From positions 1 through 20,902 of the forward strand of contig JANQKH010000575.1 in assembly GCA_028281215.1 (NCBI GenBank): a DNA stretch of 20,902 nucleotides. Direction: 5' to 3'. The position numbers and the translations under genes were made by a program. Each line of letters begins with the position of its first letter. The first letter of the stretch is position 1. Under the pieces are notes generated by a model. That model was not told the DNA's origin. It worked only from the letters and a program-made list of their open reading frames with translations, and searched no databases. This document shows positions 1 to 5,786 of this stretch, in pieces. The stretch comes from Phycisphaeraceae bacterium. Its GTDB lineage: Bacteria; Planctomycetota; Phycisphaerae; Phycisphaerales; Phycisphaeraceae.

Positions 1-835
1 CTTCGATGATCGGTTTCTTCTCCAGGTGCAGGCCGTAAAGCGTTTGCGATTTGTTGAACAGCGCCGTTTCGGGGCTGTTGAGGTATTTCGCATCGCGCGT
101 CGGATCGTCAATGTCACCGCCGGGCAACACCCGTCCGCCGAATGCAATCGGCCGACCCAGCGCATCGCAGATCGGAAAGATCAACCGATGCCGCATGCGA
201 TCGTAATGCGATTTCGGATTTTGGATTTCGGATGTCGGATTTGACTCGCCGCCTTTTCGTTGATTGATTAACCCGGCAAGTTCGAAGCCGCGTGGTGACC
301 AGCCTTTGTCATTGATGGTGAGGGCGAGTCCGTCCCAGCGATTTGGCGCATAACCAATCTGAAAAGCTTCGATCATCTCGGCATGGATGCCTCGCTCTTG
401 AAGGTATTGTCTCGCGATTGTTCCGTGCTTCTCGTGTTGCAGCAGTGCACGAAAAAAACCAACCGCCCGACTGTTCGCCTCAGCGATCAGTTCGCGATCA
501 CTTGGCCCTTCAGCCTCCTGTCCTCTAGGCCCTGTCCCCTGATCCCGCGGCCATTCAATGTGTGCCCGCTCGGCCAAAAACTTCATCGCTTCGACGAAAT
601 CCATCTTGTGGTAGTTCATCATCCACGAATAGACATCGCCGCCCGCGCCGCAACTGAAACACTTGTAAATCTGCTTCGTCGGCGACACCGACATCGACGG
701 GTTCTTGTCATCGTGAAATGGACACAGACCGGCAAACTCCCGCCCCTTCTGCTTGAGCAGAATCTGCTCACTGATCAGATCGACGATGTCAGTCGATTCC
801 TGGATTCGGATTTTCAGATCGTCGTTGAATGGCAT
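1..835 (-). CDS. dnaG: DNA primase DnaG, N-terminal part (runs off left edge)
   Basis: Synthesises RNA primers at the replication fork. I read 278 residues from the ATG at 835 down to base 1, where the gene leaves the window. The N-terminal CHC2 zinc-binding domain is complete, with ligands C38, H41, C59 and C62 in CPFH and CFSC contexts. It is followed by the linker and the start of the catalytic core, including the DRxRxRLIFPI segment near residues 212-222, an AFGGR block near 231-235 and a KYLNSPET block near 250-257. Two stretches look foreign to the family: a Gly/Glu-rich linker at about residues 98-112 and a Ser/Asn/Pro-rich one at about 195-209, both encoded by short tandem repeats (separate entries). 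The reading frame stays open through both. There is no strong Shine-Dalgarno sequence; a GAGG lies about 12 bases before the ATG. The gene lies downstream of rpmB but beyond that gene's terminator. Identity is certain, the exact start fairly so. Confidence 0.95.
   Translation of the reverse strand, partial: MPFNDDLKIRIQESTDIVDLISEQILLKQKGREFAGLCPFHDDKNPSMSVSPTKQIYKCFSCGAGGDVYSWMMNYHKMDFVEAMKFLAERAHIEWPRDQGTGPRGQEAEGPSDRELIAEANSRAVGFFRALLQHEKHGTIARQYLQERGIHAEMIEAFQIGYAPNRWDGLALTINDKGWSPRGFELAGLINQRKGGESNPTSEIQNPKSHYDRMRHRLIFPICDALGRPIAFGGRVLPGGDIDDPTRDAKYLNSPETALFNKSQTLYGLHLEKKPIIE
211..242. repeat. Heptanucleotide tandem repeat inside dnaG
   Basis: Four consecutive 7-base units read ATTTCGG, ATTTTGG, ATTTCGG and ATGTCGG on the plus strand, followed by a partial ATTT. 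On the coding (minus) strand this becomes the peptide SNPTSEIQNPKS, just before the conserved DRxRxR block of the primase. Seven is not a multiple of three, so gain or loss of one unit would break dnaG, whereas three units (21 bases) would keep the frame. Confidence 0.8.
517..544. repeat. 14-base imperfect tandem duplication inside dnaG linker
   Basis: Two adjacent 14-base units, 517-530 (CCTGTCCTCTAGGC) and 531-544 (CCTGTCCCCTGATC), match at 10 of 14 positions. They encode a Gly/Gln/Glu-rich stretch between the zinc domain and the catalytic core of the primase (about residues 98-107). Confidence 0.6.
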
Positions 836-872
836 CCGTGCGCTGGTCCTCGAAAATGTGTTGCTCCCCTGA

Positions 873-897
873 CGCACGGGGTTGGGCGAGCCCCGTA
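873..897. repeat. Intergenic palindrome, copy 1 of a dispersed element
   Basis: Arms ACGGGG (876-881) and CCCCGT (891-896) flank a short loop. The core GCACGGGGTTGG is shared with the palindrome at 8208-8231, and both lie in intergenic DNA. Here it sits between the rpmB terminator and the dnaG start. There is no T-run on either side, so it is not an obvious terminator. Confidence 0.6.
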
Positions 898-945
898 CTT
901 TGATCGGTTAATCGACCGCTCATCCAATCTTACCCACGAGCGCAT

Positions 946-973
946 GAAAAAACCGCGACCGAGGCCGCGGTTG
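946..973 (-). terminator. Intrinsic terminator of rpmB
   Basis: Read on the minus strand, a GC-rich stem (AACCGCG pairing with CGCGGTT, around a short GC-rich loop) is followed directly by TTTTTT. It lies 26 bases beyond the rpmB stop codon and before dnaG, so dnaG probably needs its own promoter. Confidence 0.85.
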
Positions 974-998
974 AATTCCTGTCAAAAAGTGCCGCAGG

Positions 999-1280
999 TC
1001 AACCCGCCGCATCAGCCGCCTTCTGCTGCCGTGTGTAGCCGTATTTCCGTTTCAGCGGCTTGACGACCAGACCCATCTTGATCGCCTTAGCTGACGCTTT
1101 GATCTTCACCGGCTTGCCATCGACGAGGGCGTTGACGGTCTGGATGTTCGGCTTGAACTTCCGCTTGGTCTTACCGGTCACCTTTGTACCGACGCCGCCG
1201 AGGTATTTGGCTTTACCGCGGGTGGTGTAGGTCCGTCCGGAAGACGTTTTTCGGCCGGTAAAATGGCAGACGCGGGGCAT
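999..1280 (-). CDS. rpmB: 50S ribosomal protein bL28
   Basis: Structural protein of the large ribosomal subunit. The 93-residue protein starts MPRVCHFTGRKT, the family's N-terminal signature, and continues with a basic KRKFKPN segment and a VKIKASAKAIKMG segment typical of bL28. There is only one cysteine (C5), so it is the zinc-free form. The insertion between the N-terminal signature and KRKFKPN, and the basic C-terminal tail, make it longer than the E. coli protein, as I recall for planctomycete homologues. A good Shine-Dalgarno (GAGGTGA) ends three bases before the ATG. The gene is probably monocistronic: its own putative promoter lies at 1345-1372 and a strong terminator follows. Confidence 0.95.
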   Translation of the reverse strand: MPRVCHFTGRKTSSGRTYTTRGKAKYLGGVGTKVTGKTKRKFKPNIQTVNALVDGKPVKIKASAKAIKMGLVVKPLKRKYGYTRQQKAADAAG

Positions 1281-1310
1281 GGGTCACCTCGTCAAGTTCA
1301 TGCAAGCGGG

Positions 1311-1335
1311 AAAAATCAGGCTCCCCACCGGAGCC
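1311..1335 (-). promoter_or_regulatory. Hairpin with T-run in the rpmB leader
   Basis: On the minus strand a perfect six-base stem (GGCTCC/GGAGCC) with a five-base loop is followed three bases later by TTTTT, ending 30 bases before the rpmB ATG. It has the form of an intrinsic terminator or attenuator, but if the promoter at 1345-1372 is right it would sit at the extreme 5' end of the transcript and might instead protect the mRNA. Confidence 0.45.
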
Positions 1336-1344
1336 GAGCCGAGT

Positions 1345-1372
1345 ATCGTAGCAATTTCACGCCTGAAGGCAA
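1345..1372 (-). promoter_or_regulatory. Candidate sigma-70 promoter for rpmB
   Basis: On the minus strand, TTGCCT (1372-1367) and TACGAT (1350-1345) are separated by 16 bases. They lie upstream of rpmB in the comF/rpmB divergent gap. The match to consensus is moderate. Confidence 0.4.
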
Positions 1373-1458
1373 CCAACACATCGGCGATATCAGGCCGATT
1401 TCATGCAATCGACCTCCCCTCTGTCATTCCCGCCCATCGGCTAAAATCGTCGGCATCC

Positions 1459-2205
1459 ATGGCAGCGAAAAAAGCTTCATATCGGCGGGGATTCGACGTT
1501 CTGCGTAGCGCAACGCGTGGTTTTGCGGAGGCGATGCACGAACTGTTCCCGCCGATGATCGAGGCCGACCTCGCCACAGCCCTCGACGAAGGCTGGACCC
1601 TCGGCTCGCAGAACGAATACTGCCATCGCTGCGGCAACTCCGCTGGTCCGGGTGAAGCGACGGACAAAGGGTGCTCGCACTGCGTGGGACAAGCGATGGC
1701 GTGGGACGGCATGGTTCGGCTGGGCCCATATGAAAAACCGTTGGAGCAGTGGATCATTGCGATGAAGTTTCGACGGGTCTGGCCGTGGGCGACATGGTTC
1801 GGCCGCGAGTTGGCGGGCGTGATCAGCGAAGTCGGCGATGCGGACAAAACGCTGGTCTGCCACGTGCCGATGCCAAGGCTGCGACGCTGGCGACGCGGTT
1901 ACAACCAGGCGCGGCTGATCGCCGGCGCGATGGCGAAGTCGGCGCGGTTGCCGTTGATGCCGATCCTTCGCCGCAAGGGTTGGCAGCCGCCGCAGACCAC
2001 CCTGCCCGCCTCGCAACGTGCGGCCAACCTGCGCAACTCGATCACCCTCGCCAACATCGACCTCACCGGCTGGCACGTCTGGCTGGTAGACGATGTGAAG
2101 ACCACCGGTTCAACCCTCGCCGCGTGCGCGAGAATGCTGAAGAAAGCCGGAGCGACATCGGTGCACGGAGCCGTGGTGGCCGTGGCGGACCCGAAGCGAA
2201 GTTGA
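1459..2205 (+). CDS. ComF-family phosphoribosyltransferase
   Basis: A ComF/GntX-like protein; in naturally competent bacteria ComF acts in the cytoplasm in DNA uptake, but the family is widespread and the role here is unknown. The 248-residue product has an N-terminal zinc-ribbon (C55, C58, C72, C75), a central KFRRVWPWATWFGREL segment, the family's RRGYNQARLIA segment, and a C-terminal PRPP-binding loop VWLVDDVKTTGST (about 207-219). The frame is open back to 1279, but the extra 60 residues overlap the rpmB start region and look non-coding, so I chose the ATG at 1459. There is no Shine-Dalgarno; a TAAAAT box ends 11 bases before the ATG, so a nearly leaderless transcript is possible. The HEAT-repeat gene follows after 40 bases. 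Confidence 0.88.
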   Translation: MAAKKASYRRGFDVLRSATRGFAEAMHELFPPMIEADLATALDEGWTLGSQNEYCHRCGNSAGPGEATDKGCSHCVGQAMAWDGMVRLGPYEKPLEQWIIAMKFRRVWPWATWFGRELAGVISEVGDADKTLVCHVPMPRLRRWRRGYNQARLIAGAMAKSARLPLMPILRRKGWQPPQTTLPASQRAANLRNSITLANIDLTGWHVWLVDDVKTTGSTLAACARMLKKAGATSVHGAVVAVADPKRS

Positions 2206-2236
2206 GCGATGGTGTTCGTTGTAGAATGAATTGCAC

Positions 2237-2240
2237 GGAG
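2237..2240 (+). promoter_or_regulatory. Shine-Dalgarno fixing the start at 2246
   Basis: GGAG lies five bases before the ATG at 2246. This favours that ATG over the in-frame TTG at 2231, which would place the GGAG inside the coding region. Confidence 0.6.
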
Positions 2241-2245
2241 AAATC

Positions 2246-2854
2246 ATGCATCAAACAAGAATCGCATCCCTGTTTCCGGTCCTCTTCGCTGTTCTCATTA
2301 ACATCGCATGCAACCCAATCGCGCATGCTGAAGACGATGCGAAAAAAGTCGCCGGCCGCACCCTTGAACAATGGGCCGCCGATCTGGACAGTGAGAATGA
2401 AATCGTCCGCCTGCGCGCCGCAAAGTCGCTTGGCCCGTTCGGTGATGCCGCCACCAAAACATTGATCAAGGCACTCGACGACCAAAGCGCCGGCGTTCAA
2501 TACTGGGCAGCCTACCACTTGGGCCCGATCGGCGAAAAAGCCAAAACTGCGATCGACAAACTCAAAGCGATCAAGGCGAACAAGCAACACCCCGGCACCG
2601 CCATGGCCGCGGCGTACGCGCTGTGCCGCATCGAAGGCGTCAAGCCTCACATCGATTTGCTGATCGAACGCACCCACCACCCCGAACGCGGCATGGCATG
2701 CTCGGCGGCGGAATTCCTCGGCATGATCGGTCCTGATGCAAAGGCCGCCGTCCCTACCCTGGAGAAACACCAAAAGGGACACAAGGACTATCACGTCAAA
2801 GGCGCATGCCAGAACGCGCTGCGGAAGATTGTGCCGGGATGGGGCAAGCAATAA
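2246..2854 (+). CDS. Exported HEAT-repeat protein
   Basis: A 202-residue protein with an N-terminal signal peptide (hydrophobic core about residues 7-22, probable cleavage after AHA near residue 28). The mature part begins with the motif GRTLEQWAADLDSENEIVRL and continues as helical HEAT-like repeats with recurring 'RLRAAKSLGPFGDAA', 'QYWAAYHLGPIGEKA' and 'CSAAEFLGMIGPDA' units. Such repeats form curved protein-binding scaffolds; secreted versions are abundant in planctomycetes. It has no catalytic motif and the partner is unknown. It may be co-transcribed with comF, whose stop is 40 bases upstream. Transcription from the right converges on its stop codon through the shared hairpin. Confidence 0.85.
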   Translation: MHQTRIASLFPVLFAVLINIACNPIAHAEDDAKKVAGRTLEQWAADLDSENEIVRLRAAKSLGPFGDAATKTLIKALDDQSAGVQYWAAYHLGPIGEKAKTAIDKLKAIKANKQHPGTAMAAAYALCRIEGVKPHIDLLIERTHHPERGMACSAAEFLGMIGPDAKAAVPTLEKHQKGHKDYHVKGACQNALRKIVPGWGKQ

Positions 2855-2886
2855 AAACCAAGACCCGGCTTTCGCCGAGTCTTGGC
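2852..2886 (-). terminator. Terminator between convergent genes
   Basis: A long stem (CCAAGACYCGGC paired across a GAAAG-type loop, 2858-2886) separates two converging genes. On the minus strand it is followed by TTTTTAT, so it works best for the minus-strand gene ending at 2959. The T-run overlaps the stop codon of the plus-strand HEAT gene, for which it may also serve, though without a T-run. Confidence 0.8.
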
Positions 2887-2958
2887 TCCCCCTCTCGACC
2901 ACCCCATTCGGTGTGGTGCTTTCCCCCTGACCTTCCCCCGACTTTCTCCCTTCCGCCC

Positions 2959-3897
2959 TTAGCGGATTCGCAACACGCCGGGCATCGTGTAGTCGGCCGG
3001 CCGACCGTTCACGTAGGTCACGATGACGACGCGGAAGTCACGGTTGCGGAACAGCGCTAGGTTCGGACCGGCGATGGTGATGGTGTTGCCGCTGGCGCGG
3101 AAACTTCGCAGACCGAAGCGGGTGACGCCGAAGGACCCGGCTCGCCGGTTGACGTCTTCCAGCGCGACGAGCGTGCGTACGCCCGGACCACTGAACCGCA
3201 TGGTGGAACTGGTCACTCGGAACGATCCGCCGACGCGAATGGTGGTCGGGCTGAGTCGCGAGTTACTCGAGTGATCGTTGTAAAGCAGGCCGCCGTAACT
3301 GATGCGGCCGACGGGATTGACGCGCGGTCGAGTCGGCGTGCGGGGCGTGACGGTCGGGCGATTCGGAATCGCACGCGGGGTCAACACCGGGTTGGACGCG
3401 CGGGTCGTCGGAAAACGATTCACCGTGGTCACTTTGATCACCGTCGGCTTGCCATGCACGAACAGGCGGTAGCTGGTGCGCTTGTTCGGCGTGCCAAACG
3501 TGCGGACGTAATACGTACCTTTGTTCACCGTCATGGTGATGCGCGGGTTGGCGGGCTTACCGAGTTTGAGGAATCGGCCGTTGCCGTCAAAGATCGCAAC
3601 TGCGACATCCGGGCGGGCGACATTGAGTCGAATGTCCAGGTTCATCCGATCCCGCGTGGTGAAACGGTAGGTGTGATACAAGGACGGCGACCCGGCAACA
3701 GCGCTGCGCGTAAGCGTGATGCCGCGCGGGCTGTTCGAGGCGAGCAACCCCATGTAGGTCGCCCCACCAAAACCGGTCGGCTGGGCGTAGCCGGCACCGG
3801 CAAACACCAACAACGCCACGACGGCCGCCAACGCGCCAACCGAGGCCCGAGGGACCAAAGCGCGTCCGTTCTTTCGATGGTTCAGAAAACGTTTCAT
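2959..3897 (-). CDS. Exported protein with pre-peptidase C-terminal-like domain
   Basis: A 312-residue secreted or envelope protein of unknown function. Residues 1-39 are a signal peptide with a basic start (MKRFLNHRKNGR), a hydrophobic core ending in GAGYA, and probable cleavage before QPTG. Residues about 55-145 (YHTYRF..., DVAVAIFDGNGR, GTYYVRTFG, YRLFVHG) resemble the beta-sandwich PPC domain (PF04151 type) attached to many secreted proteins. A Pro/Thr/Arg-rich linker (about 155-195) leads to a C-terminal beta-rich region (SYGGLLYNDHSSNSRLSPTTIR... to the end) that I do not recognise. An upstream in-frame start at 3972 would add 25 residues and spoil the signal peptide; the ATG at 3897 has GGGAG seven bases before it. 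No catalytic domain is present. The gene appears to be alone. Confidence 0.75.
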   Translation of the reverse strand: MKRFLNHRKNGRALVPRASVGALAAVVALLVFAGAGYAQPTGFGGATYMGLLASNSPRGITLTRSAVAGSPSLYHTYRFTTRDRMNLDIRLNVARPDVAVAIFDGNGRFLKLGKPANPRITMTVNKGTYYVRTFGTPNKRTSYRLFVHGKPTVIKVTTVNRFPTTRASNPVLTPRAIPNRPTVTPRTPTRPRVNPVGRISYGGLLYNDHSSNSRLSPTTIRVGGSFRVTSSTMRFSGPGVRTLVALEDVNRRAGSFGVTRFGLRSFRASGNTITIAGPNLALFRNRDFRVVIVTYVNGRPADYTMPGVLRIR

Positions 3898-3904
3898 ATT
3901 GCTA

Positions 3905-3909
3905 CTCCC
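3905..3909 (-). promoter_or_regulatory. Shine-Dalgarno fixing the start at 3897
   Basis: GGGAG on the minus strand, seven bases before the ATG at 3897. It selects the start that gives a clean signal peptide. Confidence 0.65.
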
Positions 3910-4067
3910 TTCTTCATTCCGGCGGCGGGCGAGCCGACGCGACTTCGCCGCTGCCGCCGGGCTGATCGTCATAACCGCCCCAATCGTTGCAGATGGAGTG
4001 CCATCACGACGTCATCGTGCCGTCACATGCCACATGGAACCGACGTAAGCAATTGATATATAACGCT

Positions 4068-4116
4068 TTGCCGCACATAAAATAAATTACGAATACGTAT
4101 TATTTGAGTGCGGCAA
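4068..4116. repeat. Long inverted repeat with AT-rich centre
   Basis: Perfect nine-base arms TTGCCGCAC (4068-4076) and GTGCGGCAA (4108-4116) enclose 31 bases of AT-rich sequence that can itself partly pair (AAATAA against TTATTT). It lies 171 bases upstream of the start codon at 3897, on the minus strand. It could be a protein-binding operator, an RNA hairpin or the remnant of a small mobile repeat. Confidence 0.6.
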
Positions 4117-4346
4117 TAGAGAGGGAATCGGGGGAAATGACCCAGTGATGGGGTGCCATACCCCAATCCAAAGATCGAAGCCATGCGCGAAAACTTAGAC
4201 AGGCCGCGGGGAAGGGTCAGGAGTTCTCACATAACGCACAGACGGATGGGGATATCGCTACTGCGAAAAGGAGCGCAGCTTGATCGCTGGGGCTACCCGA
4301 TCAACCCCAAACCCAGTCTTGCCCATCCGATCGAAAACCGGCTACA

Positions 4347-4820
4347 TCAATCCTGCGATTTAAACTTTTCGCTGAGGAACTTGTCGATGTCGGTGTTGCA
4401 ATGCGGGCAGATCGCCGGCGGGGGGACGTAATCGTCGGGGGCTGTGCGGAGATTGACTTTGCTTCTGAGAAAATGCTCGCTGCACTTGGGACATTGCGTC
4501 ATCAACAATCCGGTGTGCTTCTCACTGCAATGCGGGCAGTTGGGCATACCTATGGTTCGGTCTTCATGCTTGGCGATAATCTCCTGATCATAGGTCAGAT
4601 TGCTGAACTCCTTGCCCATGACGACAAACTCTTTTTCACACTGGATGCAGTGAAAGTGCAGTTCATTGTTGTCCGAACCTTTCGGGCTTCCGGAAAAAAA
4701 TGAAACCATCGTATAGATCAGCGCTACGGCAATGACGAGCACCAACGCGATGGCGATAGCCATATCCTTGGGCGCCATTCCCAGGCGATGTGTGGGTACT
4801 AAACCGGGTATTCGTTGCAT
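4347..4820 (-). CDS. Membrane-anchored zinc-ribbon-like protein
   Basis: A 157-residue hypothetical protein. One transmembrane helix (about residues 20-42, MAIAIALVLVIAVALIYTMV) precedes a soluble part with four CxxC pairs: C58/C61, C95/C98, C110/C113 and C138/C141. Eight cysteines in pairs suggest two zinc ribbons. I recognise no enzyme signature. The start is uncertain: the ATG at 4820 has no clear ribosome site, and the in-frame ATG at 4778 (MAPKDMAI) is an alternative just before the helix. It lies 19 bases after the pseudopilin stop and is almost surely in the same operon, so it may act with that pseudopilin at the membrane. Confidence 0.7.
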   Translation of the reverse strand: MQRIPGLVPTHRLGMAPKDMAIAIALVLVIAVALIYTMVSFFSGSPKGSDNNELHFHCIQCEKEFVVMGKEFSNLTYDQEIIAKHEDRTIGMPNCPHCSEKHTGLLMTQCPKCSEHFLRSKVNLRTAPDDYVPPPAICPHCNTDIDKFLSEKFKSQD

Positions 4821-4839
4821 GGGATCTTACTGAGAGCAG

Positions 4840-5598
4840 TTAAGGAGTATTCCATCCCGGCCATGTGCGGAATTTAGGTCGGATGCGAATCCAATCCTCG
4901 TTGCCGGGATCGTTCCAACCGAAGGAGGGGCCGCCGTTGACGTGTTTTGGGCGCGTCCGCAAACCGGCGCTTTTCCATTCCCAGTATTCAACGTGGCCGT
5001 CCATGAATCCCAGATTGTCACCCAGATTGTGATTGGCTGCCACGAGGTCGATGAACTTGCCGACCGTTCCGCCGAGCATGAATGAATTCAGGTTCACACC
5101 GCGATGGTCATCTTCTTCGAAGAAGACGATCTGGTTGGCGTCCTGCATACCTGACGTCCAGTGCTTTTTGACACCAAGGCCCGTGTTGACCTGTTCACCG
5201 TTGAGCATGCCGTTGATCGAATAGCTGTTGAAGTAATGGGGGTAAACGTGATCAGGACACTTGAATGCTTCAAGCGAACCGACATGCTGGAAGAAGCGCC
5301 CGCCGGCATGGTTTTCGATGGCGTTGGAGTTGTTGGCTTCACCGATCCAGTCATAGGCGCCGCCGGTGTTGGAACCCACGAGGCGGTTACTGTCAGCCTT
5401 GGAATAAGACTGGTACCCCTGAAGCAACGCACGAAGATTGGCCTGGCATTGAACCTTCCTGCCTTCAACGCTCGACTTGCCAAGTGCGGGCAAGAGCATG
5501 CTGATGATAATGCTGATGATGGCGACCACCACCAACAGTTCAATTAGGGTAAATGCACGTTTGCGAACAATGACACCGTTTTCCACATCTTTGGTCAT
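4840..5598 (-). CDS. Type IV pilin-like pseudopilin, H-X9-DG type
   Basis: A 252-residue protein with a class III (prepilin) signal: a short basic leader ending RKRA, then FTLIELLVVVAIISIIISMLLPAL. A prepilin peptidase would cut before the Phe and N-methylate it, and the helix would anchor the protein in a type II secretion or pilus-like filament. The C-terminal region has ANHNLGDNLGFMDGHVEYWEW, matching the H-x9-DG signature of the large planctomycete/verrucomicrobial pseudopilin families (DUF1559 relatives). The middle region (YDWIGEANNSNAIENHAGG to FKCPDHVYPHYFNSYSING) fits the same group. A GTG at 5607 is also in frame, but GGAG eight bases before the ATG at 5598 selects the latter. The zinc-ribbon gene follows. 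Confidence 0.88.
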   Translation of the reverse strand: MTKDVENGVIVRKRAFTLIELLVVVAIISIIISMLLPALGKSSVEGRKVQCQANLRALLQGYQSYSKADSNRLVGSNTGGAYDWIGEANNSNAIENHAGGRFFQHVGSLEAFKCPDHVYPHYFNSYSINGMLNGEQVNTGLGVKKHWTSGMQDANQIVFFEEDDHRGVNLNSFMLGGTVGKFIDLVAANHNLGDNLGFMDGHVEYWEWKSAGLRTRPKHVNGGPSFGWNDPGNEDWIRIRPKFRTWPGWNTP

Positions 5599-5606
5599 GA
5601 CGATCA

Positions 5607-5610
5607 CTCC
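5607..5610 (-). promoter_or_regulatory. Shine-Dalgarno fixing the start at 5598
   Basis: GGAG on the minus strand, eight bases before the ATG at 5598. It partly overlaps the alternative GTG, which therefore cannot use it. Confidence 0.6.
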
Positions 5611-5674
5611 AAATGCCCGGTGCGTTCCGACCAGTCCGCGATCCCCCGATCAAAACTTGTGTCTCGGACATTAA

Positions 5675-5702
5675 ATAATAACGCTCTGCAAGAATATCAC
5701 AA
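5675..5702 (-). promoter_or_regulatory. Candidate promoter for the pseudopilin operon
   Basis: On the minus strand, TTGTGA (5702-5697) and TATTAT (5680-5675) are separated by 16 bases, in an AT-rich patch about 80 bases upstream of the ATG at 5598. Confidence 0.4.
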
Positions 5703-5744
5703 GCAGAGGCGGGGCTGACTGGGGAAAAACCCGTACTTCGCGTT

Positions 5745-5761
5745 ACAACCGGCCGGGTTGT
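5745..5761 (-). terminator. Weak hairpin after the permease gene
   Basis: ACAACC and GGTTGT form a six-base stem around CGGCC, 26 bases after the permease stop codon. There is no adjacent T-run, though GTTTTT occurs 15 or so bases further on. A possible but poor terminator. Confidence 0.3.
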
Positions 5762-5786
5762 CCGTGGTTTGCGGCTCTGAAACTCA

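Larger units (their letters stand above)
3898..4346. other. 449-base stretch without a convincing gene
   Basis: Contains the Shine-Dalgarno and presumed promoter region of the 2959-3897 gene, then an AT-rich patch (about 4050-4107) with the inverted repeat at 4068-4116. An open frame on the plus strand from 4153 runs into the antisense of the next gene, has no good ribosome site and no recognisable family, and I do not call it. The rest shows nothing I can identify. Confidence 0.6.

Noticed and set aside
1279..1458. Upstream extension of the ComF gene by 60 codons
   Set aside because: It overlaps the rpmB start and leader hairpin, has no family similarity, and the ComF-type protein fits a start at 1459.
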